From the NCBI GenBank assembly GCA_965219635.1, contig OZ244783.1:2852001-2916000 (forward strand): a stretch of DNA of 64,000 nt, read 5' to 3'. This stretch comes from JAPOXR01 sp965219635. Its GTDB lineage: Bacteria; Pseudomonadota; Alphaproteobacteria; Rhodobacterales; Rhodobacteraceae. The translations under genes were made by a program, and so were the position numbers. Shown piece by piece: positions 18,888-27,868 of the stretch; the stretch's first letter is position 1; every line of letters starts with the position of its first letter. A model generated the notes under the pieces. That model was not told the origin of the DNA. It did no database searches and saw nothing but the letters and a program-made list of their open reading frames with translations.

Positions 18888-19994
18888 ATGTTCTCACCTC
18901 TGATAGGCAAACGCTTCAAAGCGTTGCGCGAGGAACGAAACCTTACCCAGGACGACCTTGCACAGATGCTGGACTTCAAGGACCGGCAGACCGTTTCGGC
19001 CATTGAGACGGGTGTGCGTCGTGTCACGGCCGATGAGCTCGTGCTGGCCATGGAAGAACTGGGTGTCACACTCGAGTATTTCACGGATCCTTTTCGGCTC
19101 GTCGGCGAAGGCAGCTTCTCGTGGCGCCAGACCGGTGTCCAAACAGAACAGCTCGGAAAGTGCGAATTTGAAGCTGGTTGCTGGATTGCTGCTTTTCGGG
19201 CCCTGGCACCGCTGGTTGGCCACGAAACCCCACTCATGCGCCAAGTTTTGGGTCTCAACCGCCAATCCCGTTTCGAGGATGCAATGGCAGCCGGGGAACG
19301 GTTTGTGACAGAATTCGGCCTCGGCAATGTGCCGGCAACCAAGCTGATTGAAGTCATGGAGCGCGAGCTCGGCATCCTGGTTTTGATGGTTGATGTCCAC
19401 AAGGGCATTTCTGGTGCGGCATGCCGTCTTCCTGAACTGGACACGGTGCTGATCGCTCGTCGAGAGATTGAAGGACGCCGCAATTTCGACCTCGCCCATG
19501 AGCTGTTTCACATACTGACATGGGACGCGATGCCACCTTCGCATTCCGAGGAGGCTCAGGAAACCAGCCGCAACCGGGTCGAGCAGCTTGCCAACAATTT
19601 TGCTGGGGCATTGCTGATACCGACAGCTGCATTGGAGCGGCATGGCAGCTGGGAGTCGTTGGGCCAGGAAGACTTGATCTCACGGTTAAACGCTGTTGCT
19701 GAGGAGCTGCGGGTAACATCCTCTGCCTTGCGCTGGAGACTCGCAGCGCTCGGGAAATTGAAACAGTCTGTGGCACGCTCGCTGCCAGAAGCGGCCTTGC
19801 GCAACAATGGAGTTGAAAATGTCACCGCTACAATGCCCGCCGCCTACTCGCGACCGTTTGTGGAAGTCTTCGCACACGCAATTGACCAGGGGCATGTCTC
19901 GGCGCGGCGGGCAGCGAGACTTCTCGACATGACACTTGACGACCTGACGGACCTGTTCGCAGCCCATGACCTTACAACTCCTCTGGACTTATGA
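18888..19994 (+). CDS. XRE-family regulator fused to ImmA/IrrE-type metallopeptidase domain (antitoxin candidate)
   Basis: A 368-residue protein. Residues 5-65 form an XRE helix-turn-helix (GKRFKALREERNLTQDDLAQ, then RQTVSAIETG). The middle and C-terminal part is a COG2856/DUF955 peptidase-like domain with the zinc motif HELFH at 204-208 (DLAHELFHIL) and the downstream segment VEQLANNFAGALLIP. Proteins of this build act as repressors, some cleaving a partner regulator (ImmA-type), or as antitoxins next to PIN toxins. The ATG at 18888 has a GGAGG five nt upstream. The PIN-domain gene begins 6 nt after the stop, so they form a two-gene operon. Confidence 0.85.
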   Translation: MFSPLIGKRFKALREERNLTQDDLAQMLDFKDRQTVSAIETGVRRVTADELVLAMEELGVTLEYFTDPFRLVGEGSFSWRQTGVQTEQLGKCEFEAGCWIAAFRALAPLVGHETPLMRQVLGLNRQSRFEDAMAAGERFVTEFGLGNVPATKLIEVMERELGILVLMVDVHKGISGAACRLPELDTVLIARREIEGRRNFDLAHELFHILTWDAMPPSHSEEAQETSRNRVEQLANNFAGALLIPTAALERHGSWESLGQEDLISRLNAVAEELRVTSSALRWRLAALGKLKQSVARSLPEAALRNNGVENVTATMPAAYSRPFVEVFAHAIDQGHVSARRAARLLDMTLDDLTDLFAAHDLTTPLDL

Positions 19995-20000
19995 CCCGCA

Positions 20001-20513
20001 ATGGCGCGTCATCGCGGACCGGTTCTGGTCGACACAAATGTAATCCTCGAATGTCACCGTACGGCTTCGTGGCGGGCGCTGACTGGCGGTTATCAGGTTG
20101 AAACTGTCGACGACTGCGTCACAGAAACGCAGACTGGCTTGCAACGTAGAAGGGCAGATCAACAGATCGACGAACGGGAATTGCGAGAGTCCCTGACAGC
20201 AGTTCATGCGGTGAGCGATCGGAAAAGGGCTGAATTGGCCCTACAGGTGCCCGACATCATTTTGGATCGCGGAGAGGCTGCACTCTGGGCGCATGCCGTT
20301 CCACGAGAGGATGCGTGGCTGTTATGCGGGCCGGACAAGGCGAGCTTGCGCTTCGGCATCCGACTTGGCTTCCGCGAACGGCTGATATCCTTGGAGGAAT
20401 TGCTGAACGGCGCAGGGCACCGGCCTTCCCGGCTACTGAAAGAACAATACAGGCGGAGTTGGCATGAAATGGTAGTTGGGCAATTCATCATTGCCGATGC
20501 AGTACGAGTTTGA
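20001..20513 (+). CDS. PIN-domain protein, probable toxin of the XRE/ImmA pair
   Basis: A 170-residue protein with the acidic residues expected of PIN ribonucleases: an N-terminal Asp in VLVDTNVILE, a Glu in VDDCVTETQTG, a Glu in LDRGEAALWAHA and an Asp in LLCGPDKASLRFG. PIN toxins cut RNA in a metal-dependent way and are neutralised by the protein encoded beside them. It starts 6 nt after the XRE/ImmA gene. The pair matches the known arrangement of COG2856-type antitoxin plus PIN toxin. The C-terminal 40 residues (RPSRLLKEQYRRSWHEM) are extra to the core domain. Confidence 0.75.
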   Translation: MARHRGPVLVDTNVILECHRTASWRALTGGYQVETVDDCVTETQTGLQRRRADQQIDERELRESLTAVHAVSDRKRAELALQVPDIILDRGEAALWAHAVPREDAWLLCGPDKASLRFGIRLGFRERLISLEELLNGAGHRPSRLLKEQYRRSWHEMVVGQFIIADAVRV

Positions 20514-20627
20514 CTGCAATGGTCTCCACCTTGCGTGTCGGCAACGCTCCGTTTCGAATTGACTTCTTGCCGAGTGTGGCAAGGAATGCCAAACCCCGCC
20601 GCATGCAGACGAATACCACATTCTGAA

Positions 20628-22025
20628 GTGAACAGTTCCTCACCAAACGAAATAGTGGATGTCCTTGTTATAGGAGGTGGCAACGCGGCACTGACCGCTG
20701 CCATCAGCGCGCAAGAGATGGGTGCTGATGTTCTCGTTCTGGAGTCCGCTCCGAAGGTCTATCGCGGCGGCAACAGCCGGCATACGAGGAACTTCCGGTG
20801 CATGCATTCGGGGGATCTGGGAGTTCTACGCGGCGAGTATTCTGAAGACGAATTCTTTGAGGACCTGATGAAGGTCACCAGCGGCCATACGGATGAGGAT
20901 CTGGCGAGACTGGTGATCCGTTCCTCCGAAGACTGCTATGGCTGGATGCATGATCACGGCGTCCATTTTCAGCCGCCGCTATCGGGCACGCTGTCGCTTG
21001 CGCGTACCAACGCTTTCTTCCTCGGTGGTGGCAAGTCACTCGTCAACGCATACTACCGGACAGCAACCGGTTTGGGAGTGAGCGTGGCTTACGGCGCCCA
21101 TGTCAACCATGTGGAACTGGATATGGGCCGCGTATCCAGAGTTGACGCTGAAATAGACGGCAATCGGAGGTCGTTCGAACCGGGTTCGGTCGTTGTTGCA
21201 TCGGGAGGGTTCGAAGCGAACCTGGATTGGCTTGCTGAAGCCTGGGGACCGGCGGCGCGCAATTTCCTCGTCAGGGGAACACCCTACAACCGAGGCACGG
21301 TTCTGCGCGATCTGCTTGATCAGGACGCCGATTCAATTGGCGATCCCACGCAATGCCATGCCGTGGCCATTGATGGCAGAGCGCCTCGCTTTGACGGCGG
21401 TATCGTCACCCGGCTCGATTGTGTTCCGTTCTCTGTTGTCGTGAACAAGCACGGCAAAAGGTTTTATGACGAAGGTGAGGACGTATGGCCGAAACGCTAT
21501 GCGATCTGGGGCCGGCTTGTCGCCGCGCAACCGGACCAAGTCAGCTATGCGATCATTGACTCGAAATGTACTGACCTCTTCATGCCGTCTCTTTTTCCCC
21601 CAACGCAGGCAGGCACGATTCCCGAACTGGCGCGCAAGATGAGATTGCCTGAGGAGGCAGTCGTAGCAAGCATAGAGGAATACAACCGCTCGTGCCGCAC
21701 CGGCAATTTCCATCCCACTGAACTGGACGGGTTGGCGACAGAAGGGCTGCACCCGCCAAAATCCAACTGGGCACGCCCGATTTCAGATCCTCCGTTTCTT
21801 GGCTACGAACTTCGTCCCGGTGTGACCTTCACTTATCTTGGTTTGCGTGTTGATGGTTCGGCCCAGGTTCACGCAAACGGCCAACCGGTTGAGAACCTCT
21901 GGGCGGCTGGTGAAATCATGGCGGGGTCGATCCTCGGGGAGGGCTATCTGGCCGGCTTCGGGATGACCATCGGGACGGTCTTTGGCAGAATTGCAGGCAA
22001 GGAGGCCGCAAGCCATGCTCGCTGA
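20628..22025 (+). CDS. tcuA: Tricarballylate dehydrogenase-like FAD flavoprotein (TcuA)
   Basis: A 465-residue flavoprotein of the fumarate reductase/succinate dehydrogenase family. TcuA oxidises tricarballylate to cis-aconitate with FAD and passes electrons to TcuB. The dinucleotide fold begins near the N-terminus (VLVIGGGNAALTAAISA). It continues with the FAD-binding segment GGNSRHTRNFRCMH, and the C-terminal GEIMAGSILGEGYLAGFG closes the FAD domain as in the family. GTG 20628 is preferred because the length then equals that of known TcuA (about 467) and the GGG motif sits at residues 16-18. An ATG at 20586 is possible. Its stop overlaps the tcuB start. Confidence 0.85.
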   Translation: MNSSSPNEIVDVLVIGGGNAALTAAISAQEMGADVLVLESAPKVYRGGNSRHTRNFRCMHSGDLGVLRGEYSEDEFFEDLMKVTSGHTDEDLARLVIRSSEDCYGWMHDHGVHFQPPLSGTLSLARTNAFFLGGGKSLVNAYYRTATGLGVSVAYGAHVNHVELDMGRVSRVDAEIDGNRRSFEPGSVVVASGGFEANLDWLAEAWGPAARNFLVRGTPYNRGTVLRDLLDQDADSIGDPTQCHAVAIDGRAPRFDGGIVTRLDCVPFSVVVNKHGKRFYDEGEDVWPKRYAIWGRLVAAQPDQVSYAIIDSKCTDLFMPSLFPPTQAGTIPELARKMRLPEEAVVASIEEYNRSCRTGNFHPTELDGLATEGLHPPKSNWARPISDPPFLGYELRPGVTFTYLGLRVDGSAQVHANGQPVENLWAAGEIMAGSILGEGYLAGFGMTIGTVFGRIAGKEAASHAR

Positions 22026-23070
22026 CTCGATTGCCGAAGCCCGCCGCCAGGTCCAGATCTGCAATGCCTGTCGCTACTGCGAGGGATATTGCTCGGTCTT
22101 CCCGGCAATTCACCGGCAACGGACTTTCAGCGACGGTGACATCCTTCAGTTGTCAAATCTCTGCCACAATTGCCGCGGGTGCTATTACGCTTGCCAGTAC
22201 ATACCCCCGCACGAGTTCGAACTGAATCTCCCCAGGGCGCTTGCATCGGTTCAGCAAGACGGCTGGAAGTCTCACGCATGGCCATCGGGCGCCGCACGGC
22301 TGTTCGACCGCTCCGGCGTAGTCATTTCAGCCCTACTGGCGATTTCGGTCGCATTCCTGTTCTGGATCGCAACTGCAATCCGCCCGACTGACGGCGAAGG
22401 CTTCTATGCCTACATGTCGCACGGGCTGATGTTGATGATCTTCATTCCGGCGTTCCTGTTGCCGCTTGCCGCAGTAGCAGTGTCACTCCGGTGTTACTGG
22501 AAGGCTATCGGCGGCCGCGCCGTAACCTGGCGTGCGATTACCAGGGCAATCCGCTCTATTGCGCACATGGACAACCTGTCGGGCGGACATGGCGAAGGCT
22601 GCAATTTCGAGGATGAGGACCGTTACACGAATTCCCGCAGATGGTTTCATCAGGCGACGCTGTATGGATTCCTGATGTGCTTTGCGTCCACCTGTTCAGG
22701 AACGGTTCTCCATTACGGTTTCGGGATGGAAGCGCCGTATGGCCTGTTCTCGATTCCCAAGCTGCTGGGCGTACCGGGAGGCGTGATATTGTGCGTCGGC
22801 ACCGCTGGCCTGGCGTGGCTGAAGACGAAGTCCAACCCGGAACTCGGCGCGCCTTCTACCTGGGGCGGTGAAATGGCCTTCGTGCTGTTGCTTTTCCTGG
22901 TAAGTGCTACCGGCCTTGTGCTGTATGCGGCGACTGGAACTGCGGCAGTCGAGTTCCTGCTGCCGCTGCATCTGGGTTTCGTCCTCGCCTTCTTTCTCTC
23001 CATCCCCTACTCCAAGATGGTTCATGGCTTTTATCGAACCGCTGCGCTGTTGCATGATGCGAATTCATAG
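22015..23070 (+). CDS. tcuB: Tricarballylate utilization protein TcuB, Fe-S/heme membrane protein
   Basis: A 351-residue protein that re-oxidises the FADH2 of TcuA and feeds electrons to the membrane. Two four-cysteine clusters lie at residues 16-26 (CNACRYCEGYC) and 50-60 (CHNCRGCYYAC), typical for two [4Fe-4S] centres. Six hydrophobic helices follow (first at about 99-123, last ending near 340) with conserved His residues (HGEGCNFEDED, FHQATLYGF, HYGFG) that could bind heme. The ATG at 22015 overlaps the tcuA end by 11 nt, so the two are coupled. The citrate-type carrier TcuC of Salmonella is not present; an ABC importer follows instead. Confidence 0.88.
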   Translation: MLADSIAEARRQVQICNACRYCEGYCSVFPAIHRQRTFSDGDILQLSNLCHNCRGCYYACQYIPPHEFELNLPRALASVQQDGWKSHAWPSGAARLFDRSGVVISALLAISVAFLFWIATAIRPTDGEGFYAYMSHGLMLMIFIPAFLLPLAAVAVSLRCYWKAIGGRAVTWRAITRAIRSIAHMDNLSGGHGEGCNFEDEDRYTNSRRWFHQATLYGFLMCFASTCSGTVLHYGFGMEAPYGLFSIPKLLGVPGGVILCVGTAGLAWLKTKSNPELGAPSTWGGEMAFVLLLFLVSATGLVLYAATGTAAVEFLLPLHLGFVLAFFLSIPYSKMVHGFYRTAALLHDANS

Positions 23071-23393
23071 GCATTGGTGATTGCCACCTGCACCCGGCGC
23101 TTGTTCCGGGCTGCGAATTCAGGGCTGGCAGTGAGAGCCAGTGCAGTGCGGCTGGAGGCCTCCTCAATACTCCCATGCCGCCAGGAGAGATGCCACGCAT
23201 CCGGTTCCGGGACACGCAACTGCGGCCACCCGGCGTGGGTGTACAGATGCATGCAGAGCGATTGGTTGACACTGTACCAACGCGTTCGTACTTGTCCGCC
23301 CGTCCGGTAAGCGGCAGACCCGCTTCCGGTTATTGCAACCGATGTGCCCGGGAGGACAATCAAGGGCGCTTCGTAATCTGGAGGAATGATTTG
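23071..23393. other. Intergenic region before the amino acid ABC operon
   Basis: These 323 bp separate tcuB from the binding-protein gene. Several short frames are open on both strands but none has a plausible start and ribosome site. No clear promoter or hairpin was recognised; a promoter for the importer is expected here. Confidence 0.4.
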
Positions 23394-24221
23394 ATGAAAA
23401 GGCTTTTTGCCTCAACCGCAGCCATTGCGCTCGGAATTGCTGCGTCGGCCGCCAACGCCGAATGCACCAACGACACATGGAACCGTGTCATGGAGAGGGG
23501 CACTCTCGTTGTTGGTGTCAAGGCGGACTACAAGCCTTGGGGCTATAGGAACACGGATGGTGACATTATTGGCATGGAAATCGACATGGCCAAGGATGTC
23601 GCCGCGAAGATGGGCGTCGAACTGGAACTCGTGGCGGTTCAGTCGTCCAACCGCATGCAGTTCCTTGAACAGGGCAAGATCGATCTGATGATTGCCACCA
23701 TGTCCGACCGTCCCGACCGCCGCGAGATCGTCGGCATCGTTGGTCCGAACTACTACACTTCCGGGACGAATATCCTGGCTCCGAACGAGCTCGGATTTAC
23801 GGAGTGGACAGAGCTTGAAGGCCGGCCTGTGTGCGGCAAGCAGGGCGCATTCTACAACCAGATCGTTGAAGAGCGGTATGGCGCGGAAATCATGGCATTC
23901 ACCGGAAACGCCGAAGCCAAGCAGGCTCTGCGCGACAAGCGCTGCGTTGCCTGGGTTTATGATGACAGCTCCATCATGGCCGACCTGGCTTCCGGCGAAT
24001 GGGATGGCTTCGGCATGCCGCTGCAGACGGAAGACGACAACCCGTGGGCGCTCGCGGTTCCCAAGGCCGAAGAGAACTGTGTCTTCGGACGCTTCATGTC
24101 TGGCATGCAGTACAACTGGCACCGTGATGGAACCTTGGTTGAGCTGGAAGCAAAATGGGGGATTCAGCCCACCAGCTACCTGGCCAACGAAAAAGACCGC
24201 TTCAAGGACTGGCTCGAATAG
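23394..24221 (+). CDS. Polar amino acid-type ABC transporter substrate-binding protein
   Basis: A 275-residue periplasmic binding protein (SBP_bac_3 family). A signal peptide covers about residues 1-22 (MKRLFASTAAIALGIAASA, cleavage after ANA). The mature part shows the family signature GTLVVGVKADYKPWG and GMEIDMAKDVAAKMG, followed by QFLEQGKIDLMIATMSDRPDR and the hinge region LEGRPVCGKQGAFYN. The ATG at 23394 has GGAGGA 8 nt upstream, which decides the start although the frame opens earlier. Two permeases and an ATPase follow on the same strand. Placement after tcuAB makes a carboxylic or amino acid ligand related to the TcuA substrate possible, but the sequence does not show this. Confidence 0.9.
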   Translation: MKRLFASTAAIALGIAASAANAECTNDTWNRVMERGTLVVGVKADYKPWGYRNTDGDIIGMEIDMAKDVAAKMGVELELVAVQSSNRMQFLEQGKIDLMIATMSDRPDRREIVGIVGPNYYTSGTNILAPNELGFTEWTELEGRPVCGKQGAFYNQIVEERYGAEIMAFTGNAEAKQALRDKRCVAWVYDDSSIMADLASGEWDGFGMPLQTEDDNPWALAVPKAEENCVFGRFMSGMQYNWHRDGTLVELEAKWGIQPTSYLANEKDRFKDWLE

Positions 24222-24245
24222 TAGCAGCTTGAAGCAGCCCAACCA

Positions 24246-24276
24246 GCCTTTGCGGCATCGCTGGTGCCGCAAAGGC
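24246..24276 (+). terminator. Strong hairpin between binding protein and permease genes
   Basis: A perfect 12-bp inverted repeat, GCCTTTGCGGCA (24246-24257) and TGCCGCAAAGGC (24265-24276), with a 7-nt loop, followed by a weak AGTTTGT. It lies 25 nt after the binding-protein stop. Such hairpins after the first gene of ABC operons usually cause partial termination or protect the 3' end, so more binding protein than permease is made. Confidence 0.75.
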
Positions 24277-24465
24277 AGTTTGTCCAAAAGCATGAACAGC
24301 CGAGCCGCGGGCGCTGCGGCCCGGCTGTTTCAAAGTCCAGGTCTCCATGGTACGCTGTCCATCAACCATGCGCACGGTGACAGCCTGTTGCCGAAATGCA
24401 GGTTGGAGAGCCGGCAATCGGGGGAGCGGAGCCAAAGTCGTGATCAGACAAGGACATGACGAGCC

Positions 24466-25221
24466 GTGCTGACCGCCTTCCAGGAATTCTTCAGGCAACT
24501 CGCCGCCGATTATCCTACCTGGAACTTCATATTCTTCTATAACGAACGGCAGTGGGACAAGGTGGTCAGCGGCCTCTGGATGACCGTCAGGCTCTCCGTC
24601 GCCTGCGTGATCTTCAGTGTCATCATTGGAATTGTAGGAGCCGCAATGCAGGGCGCGCGCAGCCGGCTGGCCCGCGCCATCGTAGCAGGCTACGTACAGT
24701 TCTTCCGCAATACGCCGCCCTTCGTGCAGCTGCTATTCTTCTACTTTGCGATCGGGGTTTACACGCCAACCTACAGCCCGGATGGTTGGCTGGAAGTTCC
24801 CATCATCTCCAACGTCGGATGGGCGATAATCTCACTCTCGTTCTTTGCTGGTTCCTTCAATGTCGAGATCTTCAGGGCCGGCGTTGAGGCGGTACCGGAA
24901 TCAACCCGGGAGGCCAGTGAGTCTCTCGGATTCACGCGACTCCAGACCTACCGATATGTGGTGCTACCGTTGGCAATGCGCGTGTCCCTCCCGGCACTGA
25001 ACAACAACCTCGTAAACCTCGTCAAAACCACCACACAGGCCTTCGTCATCGCAGTGCCCGAGTTGCTCTACCAGTCGATCACAATCTGGAATGACTTTCC
25101 GTCGGCGCAAAACCCGATGATGCTCGTCCTCTTCCTCTCCTACATCACATTGGTCGGACTTCTGGTGCTCGGCATGAACAAGTGGGAACGCGCCATGCGA
25201 ATTCCCGGTTACGGAGTGTAG
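24466..25221 (+). CDS. Amino acid ABC transporter permease (HisMQ type), first subunit
   Basis: A 251-residue inner-membrane permease. The N-terminal region (VVSGLWMTVRLSVACVIFSV) is typical for the polar amino acid permeases. The EAA loop is visible as EASESLGFTRLQTYRYVVLP near 145-165, the contact site for the ATPase. About five hydrophobic segments can be drawn. The start is GTG 24466; the ATG ten nt earlier is out of frame. The second permease starts 3 nt after its stop, indicating one operon. Confidence 0.9.
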   Translation: MLTAFQEFFRQLAADYPTWNFIFFYNERQWDKVVSGLWMTVRLSVACVIFSVIIGIVGAAMQGARSRLARAIVAGYVQFFRNTPPFVQLLFFYFAIGVYTPTYSPDGWLEVPIISNVGWAIISLSFFAGSFNVEIFRAGVEAVPESTREASESLGFTRLQTYRYVVLPLAMRVSLPALNNNLVNLVKTTTQAFVIAVPELLYQSITIWNDFPSAQNPMMLVLFLSYITLVGLLVLGMNKWERAMRIPGYGV

Positions 25222-25224
25222 GCA

Positions 25225-26118
25225 GTGATCAGGAGCATTCCCGGCATCGGCGCCCGGGCGACCACCGACCTCCCGGTGCTGCTGAGTCCGCCGGAAATCC
25301 ACCACAAGCCTCAGGACCTGCGGTTCAGCCGCTGGCTGGCTGGGATACCGGTCTGGGTGCCTCCATTACTGCTCGCTGCCTTGCTGCTGTGGCCATTCAC
25401 CACCCTTGCCCAGGGAACGGAATTCGGGTTCGACGATGCCATTGCCACCCTGATGCGGTGGATCCCGTTTCTTGTCCTTCAGGGTTTCGTATTCACCATC
25501 CTCATCAGTGTGCTGACGATGGCAATTGGGACGGTCTGCGGCGCAATGGTGGGCCTTGGTCAGATCTCGCGCAGCAGGTTGGTGCGCTTTGTCAGTTACT
25601 GGTTCACCCAGATATTCCGGAATTCACCCTGGCTTGTCCTGCTGTTCATCGTGATGCTGAGTTTCCCATTCCAGATCAGGATATTCGGTCAACTGATCCC
25701 GATACCCGACTGGACCAAGGCGGTGATTGGCCTCTCGCTGCCGATCATGGCGAATGTCTCGGAAATCGTCCGCGGCGCAGTGAACTCGGTTCCCAGTACA
25801 CAATGGGAGGCGGCCGAGAGCCTGGCATTCAATCGGCGTCAGACACTGTACCAGATCATTCTGCCGCAGTGCATCAAGCGGATGATCCCGCCATGGATGA
25901 ACTGGTACGCCATTCTCACCATGGCCACCCCAATCGTTTCGATACTGGGCGTCGAGGAAATCCTGAACCTCACGCAACAGGCGATCGAGGCCGAGAACAA
26001 CCGCCCTGTTCTTCTCATTCCATTCTACGGCTTTGCGCTCCTGATCTTCTTTGCATACTGCTACCCGATAGCCCGTCTGACGCTTCACCTCGAAAAGCGC
26101 TACGCCGTCAAACTCTGA
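25225..26118 (+). CDS. Amino acid ABC transporter permease (HisMQ type), second subunit
   Basis: A 297-residue permease that should pair with the preceding one. A polar N-terminal segment of about 45 residues precedes the first helix (WVPPLLLAALLLWPF). The transport domain follows, with the EAA motif EAAESLAFNRRQTLYQIILPQ near 193-213 and a final helix FYGFALLIFFAYCYPIARL. The start is GTG 25225, 3 nt after the first permease. The long N-terminal part before the conserved domain is usual for the larger subunit of this pair. Confidence 0.9.
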   Translation: MIRSIPGIGARATTDLPVLLSPPEIHHKPQDLRFSRWLAGIPVWVPPLLLAALLLWPFTTLAQGTEFGFDDAIATLMRWIPFLVLQGFVFTILISVLTMAIGTVCGAMVGLGQISRSRLVRFVSYWFTQIFRNSPWLVLLFIVMLSFPFQIRIFGQLIPIPDWTKAVIGLSLPIMANVSEIVRGAVNSVPSTQWEAAESLAFNRRQTLYQIILPQCIKRMIPPWMNWYAILTMATPIVSILGVEEILNLTQQAIEAENNRPVLLIPFYGFALLIFFAYCYPIARLTLHLEKRYAVKL

Positions 26119-26130
26119 AGGTAGTACGAA

Positions 26131-26877
26131 ATGGACTGGACACCCGATCAACCAATCGTCTCGCTGAAGGATGTGCATAAGTCATTCGGGGATCTTGAGG
26201 TCCTGAAAGGCGTTTCCTTCGATGTCATGAAGGGCGAAGTCATCTGCATTATCGGACCTTCCGGTTCCGGCAAATCGACATTGATACGTTGCATCAACGC
26301 GCTCAACGACATCCAGTCCGGATCAATCACGGTTCATGGCCGGGAGGTTCACGACCCCGATCTCGACAAACTGGAATTGCGCAAGAATGTCGGAATGGTC
26401 TTTCAGCAGTACAACCTCTTCCCACACAAGACAGCGCTGGAAAATGTCATGATGGCGCCAATCAAGGTTCTGCGGCGGAACCGCAACGAGGTGGAACAGG
26501 AAGCGCTGAAACTGATCAAGCGGGTGCGGCTTGAAGGAAAGGAACACAGCTATCCCGGGGAGTTGTCGGGGGGGCAGCAGCAGCGTGTTGCAATCGCCAG
26601 ATCACTGGCAATGAATCCTGACGTGATGCTGTTCGACGAGGTCACAGCGGCCCTTGATCCCGAAACGGTCAAGGAGGTGCTTGTCACGATCAAGGACCTC
26701 GCGGCTGATGGCATGACCTGTATTCTGGTGACGCATGAAATGGGATTTGCCCGCGAAATAGCCGATCACATCTACTTCACTGACAACGGCATAATCGTTG
26801 AACACGGTCCGCCATCCGTTTTCTTTGAGCAGGCGAAGGACCCAAGAACCCGCGAATTCCTGAGTCAAATCCTGTAG
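26131..26877 (+). CDS. Amino acid ABC transporter ATP-binding protein (GlnQ/HisP type)
   Basis: A 248-residue ATPase that powers the preceding importer. Motifs: Walker A GPSGSGKST near residues 39-47, Q-loop GMVFQQYNLFPH, signature LSGGQQQR, Walker B VMLFDEVTAALDP and the switch His in VTHEMGFA. Length and motifs are those of the polar amino acid family. It follows the second permease by 12 nt and closes the operon. Confidence 0.93.
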   Translation: MDWTPDQPIVSLKDVHKSFGDLEVLKGVSFDVMKGEVICIIGPSGSGKSTLIRCINALNDIQSGSITVHGREVHDPDLDKLELRKNVGMVFQQYNLFPHKTALENVMMAPIKVLRRNRNEVEQEALKLIKRVRLEGKEHSYPGELSGGQQQRVAIARSLAMNPDVMLFDEVTAALDPETVKEVLVTIKDLAADGMTCILVTHEMGFAREIADHIYFTDNGIIVEHGPPSVFFEQAKDPRTREFLSQIL

Positions 26878-27039
26878 CACCGTTTCATCCTGATCCAATG
26901 TGACGGAACCATCGGGATCAGCGTTCGCAGACACCTGCCCATAACCGTTGGATTCAGTCTGCCAATTGCTGCCAGCCAGCTGCCTGAAGCTATTCTTGAA
27001 GGACTTGGGAGTTGCTACGATGGCTGGCGCCACCTGCAA

Positions 27040-27813
27040 TCAGCCGGTCATTACCACGCCGCCATCGACTGCCAGCACCTGTGCGGTCATCATCCGGCTG
27101 GCTGAGGACGCCAGAAACAGCACGGTTCCGACCATGTCCTCCGGATACAGGTGTTCCCGCAAACACTGCTTCTCAAGAAACTCCTCCAGAGCTTCGGGAC
27201 TGGCCCATAGCCGCAATTGCCTTTCGGTCAGGATCCAGCCGGGCGCCACAGCGTTGATGCGGATATTATCCGGGCCCAATTCCCTTGCCAGCGCCCTTGT
27301 CAGTCCCATGATGCCTGCATTGGCCGAGACATAGGCAGGCATGCCGGGCAGCCCCATCAAGTATGTCACCGACGTGAAGTTGACGATGGCGCCTCCCCCC
27401 AGTTGCTTCATGCCGCCGAGAACAGCCTGAATTCCGAAAAAGTAGGGACGCAGGTTGACGGCGTGGTTGGCGTCCCACTCCTCGACGGTCACTTCCTCAG
27501 TTTTGTGCCGCGTGTCGTTCGCTGCATTATTGACGAGAACCCCGATGGGGCCATGCGCCGAGACCGCCTGTCCGATTGCTGCCTGAAGCTTGCTGACGTC
27601 GGTCAAGTCACACTGGATGAATAGTGGCCGGGTGCCGTATTCCTCTTCCAGGCGATCGCAGAATTCCGACGCGTCAGATCGCTGGACAAATGCAACCTTG
27701 GCCTTCTGGCTTACAAAGCCTTCCGTCAGGGCTGCGCCAATGCCGGAACCTCCACCGGTAATGAATACCGATTTGCCTTCGAGATCATGGAATTGAGCGT
27801 CAATCTGCATCAT
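27040..27813 (-). CDS. SDR-family oxidoreductase with Tyr-x-x-x-Asn in place of Tyr-x-x-x-Lys
   Basis: A 257-residue short-chain dehydrogenase. The Rossmann motif TGGGSGIGAAL is near residue 20, NNAAND near 92, the catalytic Ser lies in VNFTSVTY and the Tyr in MPAYVSANAGIMGLTRALAR. The residue four after the Tyr, a Lys in most active SDRs, is Asn here (codon AAT). The rest of the core, including NAVAPGWI, is intact. Substrates of this family are sugars, polyols and hydroxyacids; the specific one cannot be told. It converges with the ABC operon and is separated from the unknown genes upstream by 55 nt. Confidence 0.85.
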   Translation of the reverse strand: MMQIDAQFHDLEGKSVFITGGGSGIGAALTEGFVSQKAKVAFVQRSDASEFCDRLEEEYGTRPLFIQCDLTDVSKLQAAIGQAVSAHGPIGVLVNNAANDTRHKTEEVTVEEWDANHAVNLRPYFFGIQAVLGGMKQLGGGAIVNFTSVTYLMGLPGMPAYVSANAGIMGLTRALARELGPDNIRINAVAPGWILTERQLRLWASPEALEEFLEKQCLREHLYPEDMVGTVLFLASSASRMMTAQVLAVDGGVVMTG

Positions 27814-27868
27814 GTGTCCCTTCCTTATGTTCCTATGCAGCCGTGCGATCCCGCCCGTATGGACCTAT

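Noticed and set aside
26890..26925. Inverted repeat CTGATCC...GGATCAG after the amino acid ABC operon
   Set aside because: Seven base pairs with a loop of about 18 nt and no T-run; too weak to call a terminator.
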